Positions 36,922-44,680 of a stretch of DNA of 64,000 nucleotides are shown piece after piece. The position numbers and the translations under genes were made by a program. Origin of the DNA: Acidobacteriota bacterium (GTDB taxonomy: Bacteria; Acidobacteriota; Blastocatellia; Pyrinomonadales; Pyrinomonadaceae); the NCBI GenBank assembly GCA_016713675.1, contig JADJOS010000005.1, positions 310,001 to 374,000 on the forward strand. Reading direction: 5' to 3'. The notes beneath the pieces were generated by a model. The model saw only the letters and a program-made list of their open reading frames with translations. It ran no database searches and was not told the DNA's origin. Every line of letters begins with the position of its first letter. The first letter of the stretch is position 1.

Positions 36922-39719
36922 CGAACGTAGGCCGAAGGTGCCGCCAGGTCGCCATCACTACCGAATGTAGTGATCAGCATTCCCTGAGTTGAACGGTTGA
37001 TGTACCAGGTGCCGGTTGCTGCCCGGAATACAGCGGTGTCAGCTTTGCCGTCACCGTCATAGTCACCCGGTGCGGGAGAGTCGGTCGAGATGCCAAAAGG
37101 TACCGAGTAATAACTCGCATCTTCGCTCCTCAAAACGAACCACTCGCCGCTCGAGGGTCTGAAGAACGCCACATCCGTTTTTCCGTCGCCCGTGAAGTCC
37201 TGAGCGACAGGTCTGTCTGTGGCAGAGCCAAATTGCATTGCTATCGTTCCGGCCACCGATCGATTCAACCACCACTGACCGTTAGATGGCCGAAATATTG
37301 CGAGATCGGCTCGTCCATCTCCATCATAGTCGCCAACTTGCGGCAGGTCGCCGGCCAGACCGAACTGTCTTATCACCGATCCTTCGGTGGTTGCCTGAAT
37401 AAACCAAGTGCCTGCCGAGGGCCTGAATATTGCGATATCCGCACGGCCGTCGGCATCGTAATCGCCCGGAACCGTGACATCGCCGATCTGCCCGAAGGGA
37501 ACCGAAAAGTAGCTATTATCCTCGCTGCGAAGGACCAGCCAATCGCTCGTCGACTGTCGCCAAACCGCAATGTCGGTCTTTCCGTCGCCGGTGTAGTCAG
37601 CAGGGACGATCACGTCACCTGGTGATCCGAACTGAAGAGCCAGGGATTGGCTGTCGCCGCTGCGCGTATACCACCATTCACCGTTGGACGGACGAAAGAT
37701 CGAAATGTCGGTCTTTTGGTCGCCATCAAAATCAACATGAGCAGCTCTATTGACGTTTGTTGTGGCTTCGCCAAAGACAGTGAACCTCGCAGCCTGCGAT
37801 ACCGAAAATCCGTTTGCAGCTCCAGGGTCCGCGACATACCAGCGGGCAAAAAAGGTCTGTCCTACAATTGCTTGGTTATCCGGGATCGCAACGCTAACCG
37901 AAGTCCAACCGTTACCGCTACCCGTGTTCTGCGTTGTAGACACTACGCGGGCAAGCGAACCGGCGGTTGGAATGCTTGAGCCTGCACCGGGATCAACGGA
38001 ATCGATAACGAGTACAGCGTTCGCATTACCGATCGCTCCGGACACTGACACTACAAAATTCGGATTTCCAACGAGCGGCGGCGAAATGGCTTTGATCTGC
38101 GGCGTGAAACCGCCGGAGCCAGATCGGCCGGTTCCGGTTATGGCCGGCATTCGGCTCGAGCCCATATACAGTGCCGGGCGGTCGAACGCGCCGGTTTCAG
38201 CGTTGACGCGAATGTCGGTCATTGGCCGTCTCAGAAATGCTACGAGATCAGCCTGCTGCTGTCCATTTAGACCCAAAGGCCTTATGAGATTAAGTGGCTT
38301 ATTCGGAGCGTTAAAATCGCCGCCTCGATTGTAAAATGCGACAACTTGTTCGAGCGTAGTGAACTGCCCGTTGTGGAAAAACGACCCGCGAAGCGAAACA
38401 TTCCTCAGGCTTGGAACGCGGAATGAGCCTCGATCACCGTTATTTCCCGTTACCGCGAAGCGTCCAAGATCATCATTCTGAGGACGCACTCCAATATATC
38501 GAAATGAATTGTCCGTCATCAGATTTCCTGCGTGACAAACGGCACAACTGCTGACCACAAAGATGTTACGCCCGTTCTGTTCCTGCTGTGTTAGCGGTGC
38601 GATGCCCGCATTCGCCAGATCGAGTGGAGTTTGGTCACTGTATAGCGATCGTTCGTAGGCGCCTATCGCTAGAGCGATGCGGGTCGGGGTGATCTCAGTA
38701 GTCCCGAATGTTTCAAGGAAAAGATCTTGGTAGCTTCTGCCGCCCATCCAGGTGTTCAAGGACGCAGGAATCGAAGGTGACAGAGCCAGCGGCTTCGAAG
38801 CGGCTACCCGACTCGCAACATCATTCCAGTCACGGCCGTTGTGTGCCATTTCAGAGGTCGAAACAGCAGGTCCAAGAACCTGACTTTCAAGTGCGGCACC
38901 TGCATTGATGATCACGTTATTTGTTACCGGATCTCGAAATTGGCCCGTCGCCCGCCCATCCCAAAACAACAGCGGTGCATAGCCGGCGTTGATGTGTGAT
39001 ACAGATTTTCTATTGGTGACCTGATCGTTGAGGCCATAGATCGGGAGACTTACGTATGTTCCATCCGGATTTGACGACGGCACGCCGGCCGATCCTCGGA
39101 CATCATCGGGAGTCCCGAGAATATTATCCACGCCCGGATGTGTCGAGGTGCTGGTGGCCGGAACAGAGCGCGGATCGGTCCCGCCGTTTGCTGCATGATG
39201 ACAGGTTCCACAGGAAACCGTTCGTGTTGATGATAGCTGCTCGTCCCAAAACAGGACCTTGCCCAGATACGTCTTTGCCGCCGTGGCAGGGTTGCCCGGA
39301 GGAACAGGCGGCGGCTCAAGTGCCGGAATAGGTCCCTGCTGCTGCGTTCCGGTACGTACACCCTGATCCGAGCTGCTCATAGCACTTGTCGTGGTACTGT
39401 TTTCAGCTCTCACCCAATAGAAGAATGTCGTGTTCGGTGGGGCTCCGATATCGAAGAAAGTATTTTCCGGCGTCGTGCCAATGTCGGTGGCACTTCCGGA
39501 GTTGTTGGTGGTGTTTCTGAATATCCTATAGTTCGTCGCTCCCCGGATCGTGTCCCACGAAATTCCGACCTTGTTGCTGTATATATTGTCGGTCGCCGTA
39601 ACGCCCGTCGGTGCCGAAAGGGAACCGGCCTGGCCGGAGATCACATCTGTTGAATAGAGCTGTAAGCCTACGAACCCAAGTATAAATGCGGAGCAAACAC
39701 CCCATTTAAGTCTTCTCAT
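36918..39719 (-). CDS. Secreted di-haem cytochrome c peroxidase-like protein with FN3 and FG-GAP repeats
   Basis: A 933-residue exported multidomain protein. It has a signal peptide (MRRLKWGVCSAFILGFVGL), a fibronectin type III domain (about 35-125), a Pro-rich linker, and a MauG/CcpA-type di-haem domain (about 140-505) with two c-type haem sites, CGTCHH and CAVCH, and the family motifs VLFWDEQLSSTRTVSC and FRVPSLRNVSLRGSFFHNG. A beta-rich domain follows (about 545-650), then about seven ~45-residue VCBS/FG-GAP repeats (motif DYDGDGRADIAIFRPS) to the end. It is probably surface-exposed, using peroxide or oxidising a partner. The fusion of a peroxidase to adhesion-type repeats is unusual. The ECF sigma gene lies 22 bases upstream. 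Confidence 0.9.
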   Translation of the reverse strand: MRRLKWGVCSAFILGFVGLQLYSTDVISGQAGSLSAPTGVTATDNIYSNKVGISWDTIRGATNYRIFRNTTNNSGSATDIGTTPENTFFDIGAPPNTTFFYWVRAENSTTTSAMSSSDQGVRTGTQQQGPIPALEPPPVPPGNPATAAKTYLGKVLFWDEQLSSTRTVSCGTCHHAANGGTDPRSVPATSTSTHPGVDNILGTPDDVRGSAGVPSSNPDGTYVSLPIYGLNDQVTNRKSVSHINAGYAPLLFWDGRATGQFRDPVTNNVIINAGAALESQVLGPAVSTSEMAHNGRDWNDVASRVAASKPLALSPSIPASLNTWMGGRSYQDLFLETFGTTEITPTRIALAIGAYERSLYSDQTPLDLANAGIAPLTQQEQNGRNIFVVSSCAVCHAGNLMTDNSFRYIGVRPQNDDLGRFAVTGNNGDRGSFRVPSLRNVSLRGSFFHNGQFTTLEQVVAFYNRGGDFNAPNKPLNLIRPLGLNGQQQADLVAFLRRPMTDIRVNAETGAFDRPALYMGSSRMPAITGTGRSGSGGFTPQIKAISPPLVGNPNFVVSVSGAIGNANAVLVIDSVDPGAGSSIPTAGSLARVVSTTQNTGSGNGWTSVSVAIPDNQAIVGQTFFARWYVADPGAANGFSVSQAARFTVFGEATTNVNRAAHVDFDGDQKTDISIFRPSNGEWWYTRSGDSQSLALQFGSPGDVIVPADYTGDGKTDIAVWRQSTSDWLVLRSEDNSYFSVPFGQIGDVTVPGDYDADGRADIAIFRPSAGTWFIQATTEGSVIRQFGLAGDLPQVGDYDGDGRADLAIFRPSNGQWWLNRSVAGTIAMQFGSATDRPVAQDFTGDGKTDVAFFRPSSGEWFVLRSEDASYYSVPFGISTDSPAPGDYDGDGKADTAVFRAATGTWYINRSTQGMLITTFGSDGDLAAPSAYVR

Positions 39720-39741
39720 TTCATTCCTCCAAAATCCAACG

Positions 39742-40392
39742 CTATCTGAATAAGTGCCCGAACCTTGTTCTTATCTGATTTCTGCATCTGAACAGCCTCG
39801 ATTTGAGATTACTTGTTGTGATCCCAATTGCGTCGGCTGCTTCACCGAGAGAATAGTCTTCTGAATAGACCAATGTCATCGCTATTCGATCCTTTGGGTC
39901 CAACGATGAAAGTACCCGTTCAGCCAACTGCGAGGCGATAATCGATCTGTCGGCCGTTGGCTCGCGACCGTCAATGACCGAAGTTACATAATCGTTCTCA
40001 GCGTCGCTCATTTCTGAGAAGAGGCTTTCGCCCTTTCGTCCCCGGCGTCGGAACTCGTCGTAGCAGACATTTACAGCGATGCGTGTCATCCAAGCTGCAA
40101 ACGAACGGTCCTCACCGCCGCGGAAGTTCTTGAGCGAAAAGTACGCTTTCGTAAAGCACTGCTGAACGAACTCCTCGATCTCGCTACGCTCCCGAAAATA
40201 GCGGGCGACCACTTTCGTCATCGGTCTTTTGTATCTTTCAAATATCTCAGCAAATGCGGTCTCATCACCCGCGAGGGTCATTTGGACCAGGCGCTCATCA
40301 GTTATTGGCGCATCGTCTGCAAACTCGATCGTCGGTAATTGAGCCTCTCTCTGCAAGCTGATGTTTATAACCTCTTCGAACATTAGTTTCAA
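39742..40392 (-). CDS. ECF-type RNA polymerase sigma factor
   Basis: A 216-residue sigma factor of the extracytoplasmic function class. Region 2 lies at about residues 45-115 (FAEIFERYKRPM, EIEEFVQQCFTKAY, FAAWMTRIAVNVCYDEFRRR), and region 4 at about 155-210 (SLDPKDRIAMTLVYSEDYSLGEAADAIGITTSNLKSRLFRCR, seen as separate motifs). The N-terminal ~30 residues precede region 2 and the true start may be the second Met (residue 4). Gene order on this strand is possible anti-sigma gene, EF-hand gene, sigma gene, peroxidase gene. The sigma factor may therefore control its own cluster. Confidence 0.9.
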   Translation of the reverse strand: MKLMFEEVINISLQREAQLPTIEFADDAPITDERLVQMTLAGDETAFAEIFERYKRPMTKVVARYFRERSEIEEFVQQCFTKAYFSLKNFRGGEDRSFAAWMTRIAVNVCYDEFRRRGRKGESLFSEMSDAENDYVTSVIDGREPTADRSIIASQLAERVLSSLDPKDRIAMTLVYSEDYSLGEAADAIGITTSNLKSRLFRCRNQIRTRFGHLFR

Positions 40393-40413
40393 GTCTGACC
40401 GGTACCGAATGTC

Positions 40414-41634
40414 TTACTCCTGACGACGTTTAGCCGGAACATTCTCAACGCGGTAACCCGCCGGAACTCCAAAAAGATCGGCGGAAGGCTCACTTCGCTT
40501 GATGTTGACGAGTTTGAACACGTGCTCGCCGGCGATCGGGTCAAGATGTTTTGACATAACCAGTACCTGCAGTTCCGGCGAATACCAGCGTTCCGAAACG
40601 ACTTGGATCGGCTTGTCATTTCCGATCTGACCGACAGGTATATCGAAGGTTACACGAGTGCCCTCGACAGATACCCCTTCGATCGACTTTGTGCCGAGAG
40701 ATTCGGTCTTGGCGTCCCGCGGTTGTCCCGGTTCAGGTGCCAACCCCGTTATTAATGCACTCTTTCGGGCGATCTTATTATTAACGTCCAGGAAGATCTG
40801 TGAATTGTTGACAAAATCGTTGATGAACACGAGCATCTGCGGTTTATTGTCCGATCCGACGATGTTGATCCCGCCGACCATCTCGAGCGGCTGTTCCCGC
40901 CTTGTGCGGCCTTCGCCGTCGCGATATGTCGCACCACGCACCTGCTTTGTAACGGTAGAACCATCAAACAGCCGGCGAGTGTCTTCGATCAGGATCTCCG
41001 CAGAGAACGGCTGGCCCTTGACGAGCTTGTCGCCAAATCTTAGTTCGGCAGCGATGAACCTGGCATTCGGAGCCATTTCCGGTTTTCGAGGGCCATCTCG
41101 GCGGGGCATTTTACGGGCTTCGATCTTTCCGAGCGACCCGTCGCGGTTTTCGTCCATCTCATTAAAGACCGCAGTCACGATCCCCTCGAATTCCGTTCTG
41201 GTCAGTTCTCGACCTTCGCGAAATTGTGGTTCGAAGAAAAACGGCGGAAGAAGCTTTTTGCCGTCCTTTCCGGGCCGTTGCCCATCTCGCGGACGCGGCG
41301 GGAATTCAAGCTCAGGTCCTTCGATCGTGCCGTTTTTGTTCCGGTCAAGATCGCCGAAGGTTCGTTCGATAGCCGCCTTGAACTCTTCCGACTCCAGGAT
41401 GTCGTTGCCGTTTGCATCATGCGGACGTATCCATTCGCCGTCGGGCGGTCCGTCGCGGCGATCATTATCATGGTCGCCCATCGGCGGACGTACGTCTCTC
41501 GGCGGCCGGCCCTGGTCGCCTCTAGGCATACCACGCCCAGGCTGGCCGATGCCTCCTCCCGGCGGACGCTGACCGAAGACAGTTGCGGCAAAAAGAAGCG
41601 TAAAGATAAATGCGATATATAAATTCTTGTTCAT
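40414..41634 (-). CDS. Secreted EF-hand protein
   Basis: A 406-residue exported protein. It has a signal peptide (MNKNLYIAFIFTLLFAATVFGQ), then a Gly/Pro/Arg/Asp-rich stretch (about 22-70), two or three EF-hand-like calcium loops (DANGNDILESEE, DRNKNGTIEGPE, DENRDGSLGKIE; about 75-185) and a C-terminal ~220-residue domain rich in beta strands, without clear family. The start at 41634 is preferred to an upstream one because it opens directly into the signal peptide. The C-terminal part resembles repeated 'GDKLVKGQPFSAE' and TRRLFDGS segments in acidobacterial secreted proteins, from memory only. It lies between the possible anti-sigma gene and the sigma gene. Confidence 0.75.
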   Translation of the reverse strand: MNKNLYIAFIFTLLFAATVFGQRPPGGGIGQPGRGMPRGDQGRPPRDVRPPMGDHDNDRRDGPPDGEWIRPHDANGNDILESEEFKAAIERTFGDLDRNKNGTIEGPELEFPPRPRDGQRPGKDGKKLLPPFFFEPQFREGRELTRTEFEGIVTAVFNEMDENRDGSLGKIEARKMPRRDGPRKPEMAPNARFIAAELRFGDKLVKGQPFSAEILIEDTRRLFDGSTVTKQVRGATYRDGEGRTRREQPLEMVGGINIVGSDNKPQMLVFINDFVNNSQIFLDVNNKIARKSALITGLAPEPGQPRDAKTESLGTKSIEGVSVEGTRVTFDIPVGQIGNDKPIQVVSERWYSPELQVLVMSKHLDPIAGEHVFKLVNIKRSEPSADLFGVPAGYRVENVPAKRRQE

Positions 41635-41658
41635 AACAACTCCCGTAAACATTACGGC

Positions 41659-42342
41659 CTAACGAATAAATCTAATTGCGTGTGATATGCCGTCATCTCC
41701 GACTACGACCTCGGCGTCGACAAGGTTGGACGGCTTTTCGACCGACGAAACCAGGCCTAGCGTTACCATCATTGAACTTGGAACCTTGACCCGAACGACC
41801 TGTCCGCTATCGGGCCTGCGGGCATAGGTCAGAGCAATAAAGTCCGACTTTATCTCCGATCGCTTATCGACCGCATTGGCGGCGATCGCCGGGGCCGCCC
41901 TTTTCTGATTAACTGATATTGCCCCAACTGCCCGCCGTTCTACTCGCTCCGGCCTTTTTGCAGACGCAGTGACCACTTTATCATTCTCAACAATGGCAGG
42001 AAGTGCCGGCTCGGTGACGGTCGAAACAGGTTTATCTGTATTCGACGAGGTCACATTCTGCTGCACTCCTGCCTGTTCCGTTTTCTCGCCGATCGGGCGG
42101 AAAACGAATAACGTTACCAAAGCCAAGGCGGCCAACACCGGAACACCGACCGACAGCCATCGCCTCAGTACCGGAGGCCACGGCGAGCGTTCAGCCCTTG
42201 CGGCAGTTATCTCCCGCTGAACCGCCCACCAAAGGGTTGGTGCATCCGCTATCTGATCTACCGTTTCCGCGTCAAGAGCCGCATCGCTGACGATAGCCGT
42301 CATCAATTTTTCGATCTGCTCATCCGAAAGCTGCTTATTCAT
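41659..42342 (-). CDS. Single-pass membrane protein, possible anti-sigma factor
   Basis: A 227-residue protein with an acidic cytoplasmic N-terminus (about 1-65; MNKQLSDEQIEKL, ALDAETVDQIADAPTLWW), one membrane helix (about 73-95; VGVPVLAALALVTLFVF) and a periplasmic Ala/Val/Lys-rich tail ending in a small beta-rich domain (VRVKVPSSMMVTLGL). This topology and the ECF sigma gene two genes downstream suggest an anti-sigma factor, but no HExxx-C-C zinc motif is visible, so the call is only an inference. The ATG at 42342 is preferred because the upstream in-frame ATG at 42405 lies inside the preceding terminator. Confidence 0.6.
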   Translation of the reverse strand: MNKQLSDEQIEKLMTAIVSDAALDAETVDQIADAPTLWWAVQREITAARAERSPWPPVLRRWLSVGVPVLAALALVTLFVFRPIGEKTEQAGVQQNVTSSNTDKPVSTVTEPALPAIVENDKVVTASAKRPERVERRAVGAISVNQKRAAPAIAANAVDKRSEIKSDFIALTYARRPDSGQVVRVKVPSSMMVTLGLVSSVEKPSNLVDAEVVVGDDGISHAIRFIR

Positions 42343-42385
42343 ACTTTTGACTCCGATATTTCTGTTGTCGGATAAAGGACGCGCG

Positions 42386-42423
42386 AAAAAGCGGCGTGGT
42401 TTCATTTAATTTCGCCACGCCGC
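42386..42423 (-). terminator. Rho-independent terminator of the TerB-TerC operon
   Basis: On the minus strand a perfect 9-base stem, GCGGCGTGG / CCACGCCGC, with a 15-base AT-rich loop is followed by five T. It lies 23 bases after the terC stop. It separates that operon from the ECF-sigma cluster. Confidence 0.9.
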
Positions 42424-42446
42424 ATTCCAAATGAATTGGGTTCAAA

Positions 42447-43466
42447 TTACTCCTCTGCGACCTGTTCGACTTCCGTCTTTGGAAAGAGCAGAGAAAATAC
42501 TACTGACAACGCAATAACCGAAGTGATAAAGCCAAGCGAATAGGAAATGGGGAACTTGCCGCCAAACATATCGTTTAGCCAAACCATCTTGAGACCAACA
42601 AAAACTAGCACGATCGCAAGACCATATTTGATAAGCCAAAACTTATCTATAACGCCCGCAAGCATGAAATACATTGATCGCAATCCTAATATCGCAAAGA
42701 TATTCGACGTAAACACGATCATTGGCTCGTTAGTGATCGCAAATATCGCCGGTACGCTATCGACAGCGAAAATGATGTCAGTTGCCTCGAGGAACAAAAG
42801 AGCAATGAACATTGGAGTCGCGTGCCATTTGCCATCGATCATCGAGAAGAAATTCTTCCCGTCAAGCTTTGGTGAGATAGGCATGAACTTCTTAAAGATC
42901 CTGATGAGAAAGTTTTTTTCAGGCTCGATCTCTTCGTTACTGGCGAAGAACATCTTTATGCCCGTCACTATCAAGAACGCACCAAACAGATATATGACCC
43001 AATGAAACTCCATGAGTGCGGAGCCCATCGCAATAAAGATGCCGCGGAACACTAAAGCTCCGAGGATGCCATAAAACAGCACGCGATGCTGATACTTCGT
43101 AGGTATCGCAAAGTACGCGAAGACCATAACGAAGATAAAGATGTTATCGATTGAGAGCGATTTCTCAACAATATAGCCAGTCAAAAATTCCAGTGACACA
43201 TTCCATGCCGCTATGTCGGGAACAAAGCTAGGGTCTGAGATCAGACGTTCATCTTGGGGAAATTTCCATAATGCGTATCTATACAAGACAAAGTTGAAAA
43301 TTAGGGCCAGCGATACCCAAACAACGCTCCAAATCGAAGCTTCTTTGAATGATACCTCGTGAGCTTTTCGGTGAAAGACACCAAGGTCCAGAGCAAGCAT
43401 TAACAATACGAAAAAGGTGAATAGTCCGTAGAACCACCAATATTCTGCGAAAGGAAAAAGTGACAT
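42447..43466 (-). CDS. TerC/Alx-family membrane protein, probable manganese exporter
   Basis: A 339-residue integral membrane protein with about nine hydrophobic segments. TerC-family marks are LALDLGVFHRK (acidic residue in a helix), LEFLTGYIVEKSLSIDNIFIFVMVF, FLIVTGIKMFF, LEATDIIFAVDSVPAIFAIT and LGLRSMYF. The E. coli homologue Alx exports Mn2+ and is under a yybP-ykoY riboswitch. The same arrangement seems to hold here, so a Mn2+ export role is likely. The ATG overlaps the TAA of the TerB-like gene (TAATG), so translation is coupled. A terminator follows. Confidence 0.92.
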   Translation of the reverse strand: MSLFPFAEYWWFYGLFTFFVLLMLALDLGVFHRKAHEVSFKEASIWSVVWVSLALIFNFVLYRYALWKFPQDERLISDPSFVPDIAAWNVSLEFLTGYIVEKSLSIDNIFIFVMVFAYFAIPTKYQHRVLFYGILGALVFRGIFIAMGSALMEFHWVIYLFGAFLIVTGIKMFFASNEEIEPEKNFLIRIFKKFMPISPKLDGKNFFSMIDGKWHATPMFIALLFLEATDIIFAVDSVPAIFAITNEPMIVFTSNIFAILGLRSMYFMLAGVIDKFWLIKYGLAIVLVFVGLKMVWLNDMFGGKFPISYSLGFITSVIALSVVFSLLFPKTEVEQVAEE

Positions 43467-44434
43467 TATTTTCTACCTCCTTTGGGCTTTCCGCCTCGGT
43501 CGAAGGCCCCGTTCAAAATGGCTGCAATGCGTTTTACAGCGACGGTCTCTTCGTAGCAAATTCGAGCGCCGCCGGCAGGGAACTGAGAGCTTCCGCCAGA
43601 TGCTTCAGCAACCAATGTGCATTGTGATATGAGACTGTATTTTTCTTCTGCTCGTTCGTCTTCGGAAAGCGATTCGAATCGTTCCTTTAGCCTTTCAAGC
43701 GACTTATGTACGAAATCCCCATTAGGCGAGAGCTTGAGCCAGCTTAAAAGCCGTTGGATATTATCGTTTGTAGGACGAATACCGAGATCAAAAAATGAAT
43801 CGAATATCAGTTTTCTTTCCTTTTTTGTTATATGTCCGTCAGCCCATGCGACTTCGACAAGCGGAACCAACTTGAGCAATTCCACGGAATCACCATCTTC
43901 GCCCTCCGCGTTGGCCGAACTCTGTTCCAATGCTCTAATTCGCTTTTCGGCGCTTTTTAGAACCTCTACTTCACCAGGCCCCGCGTTGTGTCCACGCCAC
44001 AGCCCAAATATTTGTTTTTGGCCCAATCCGGCAATGTATTTTGTTTGCTCCAACAGATGCGAAGCTATCGCGGCCGTTTCCGGAAGAGCGAGAGTCTTCA
44101 ATCGACCTCCTAAATCTTTCCACCACGTTTCGTATTCCTTTGCGTGAGGGCGAGTTGACAGCCTGTCCATCAAAACAAAGAAATTTGCTTCGTTTTCAAG
44201 GATTCCGTATTTGTCGGCGGCGCGTAGGATAGCATCCTGCTCGTAACGACCAATTCGGCCATCGACCCAGGAAATCTCTATCAGTGGAGTTAGTAGTAAG
44301 ATGAACAGCTCGTTGCTGCTAAGTTCGGAATGTTCGAGAAGCTGCCTGATGCGTTTGCAATCAGTTTCAAAACGCCGATCGGCACGCATTCGCTCCTTGT
44401 ATTGGCGAAAACTCTCGAGTAGAAATTGGCTCAT
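43466..44434 (-). CDS. TerB-like protein with two tellurite-resistance-type domains
   Basis: A 322-residue soluble protein with two TerB-like helical repeats, about residues 40-130 (LTPLIEISWVDGRIGRYEQDAIL) and about 180-265 (LVPLVEVAWADGHITKKERKLIF). Each carries the acidic D-G-x-I motif that in TerB binds metal. A Gly/Lys-rich basic tail ends the protein. The ATG at 44434 is chosen because GGAGG lies 8 bases upstream; a second ATG 5 codons earlier overlaps that site. It is the first gene behind the riboswitch and is coupled to terC, which suggests a role in sensing or handling the exported metal. Confidence 0.82.
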   Translation of the reverse strand: MSQFLLESFRQYKERMRADRRFETDCKRIRQLLEHSELSSNELFILLLTPLIEISWVDGRIGRYEQDAILRAADKYGILENEANFFVLMDRLSTRPHAKEYETWWKDLGGRLKTLALPETAAIASHLLEQTKYIAGLGQKQIFGLWRGHNAGPGEVEVLKSAEKRIRALEQSSANAEGEDGDSVELLKLVPLVEVAWADGHITKKERKLIFDSFFDLGIRPTNDNIQRLLSWLKLSPNGDFVHKSLERLKERFESLSEDERAEEKYSLISQCTLVAEASGGSSQFPAGGARICYEETVAVKRIAAILNGAFDRGGKPKGGRK

Positions 44435-44467
44435 ATGCAAGTCCTCCATTACTGGTCGCCTGCAAAC

Positions 44468-44504
44468 AAAAAGACCTTTGCAGGCAAAATAGCCGCAAAG
44501 GTCT
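44468..44504 (-). terminator. Expression-platform terminator of the riboswitch
   Basis: On the minus strand AGACCTTTGC pairs perfectly with GCAAAGGTCT across a 13-base loop, followed by a T tract. The 5' arm shares the GAGACC that closes the riboswitch aptamer. So the stem could form only when the aptamer's last helix is not formed, a classic transcriptional switch. Confidence 0.85.
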
Positions 44505-44600
44505 CGAACTTTATCCGATCACCGGACCGAACTGGCTTAGTTCGGACGTAATGACGATGTATCGGTCCTTAGCAATTGCTAAGGTTTCTACTCCCCAAAC
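44500..44600 (-). ncRNA. yybP-ykoY (manganese) riboswitch
   Basis: On the minus strand the leader begins GUUU-GGGGAGUAG (44588-44596), the hallmark of the yybP-ykoY aptamer. It then has a CCUUAGC/GCUAAGG hairpin, the conserved CAUCGUCAUUACG segment, a CCGAACU/AGUUCGG hairpin and the closing GAGACC at 44500-44505. This element senses Mn2+ and in many bacteria controls TerC/Alx or MntP-type exporters. The TerB-TerC genes directly downstream match that role. In this family Mn2+ usually turns expression on. Confidence 0.88.
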
Positions 44601-44680
44601 AAATTGTCTTGAGTATGTTCGCGTAAACCTTATACTCTTGTCAAGTATCGCAGAGTCCGTATGATATACTCTGATAATTT

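Noticed and set aside
42343..42405. Longer N-terminus for the possible anti-sigma factor
   Set aside because: The upstream ATG lies within the terminator of the TerB-TerC operon, so it is unlikely to be translated.
44601..44680. Clear sigma-70 promoters for RNase J and for the riboswitch operon
   Set aside because: TTGACA and TATACT elements are present, but no pair on either strand has normal 16-18 base spacing, so I did not annotate them.
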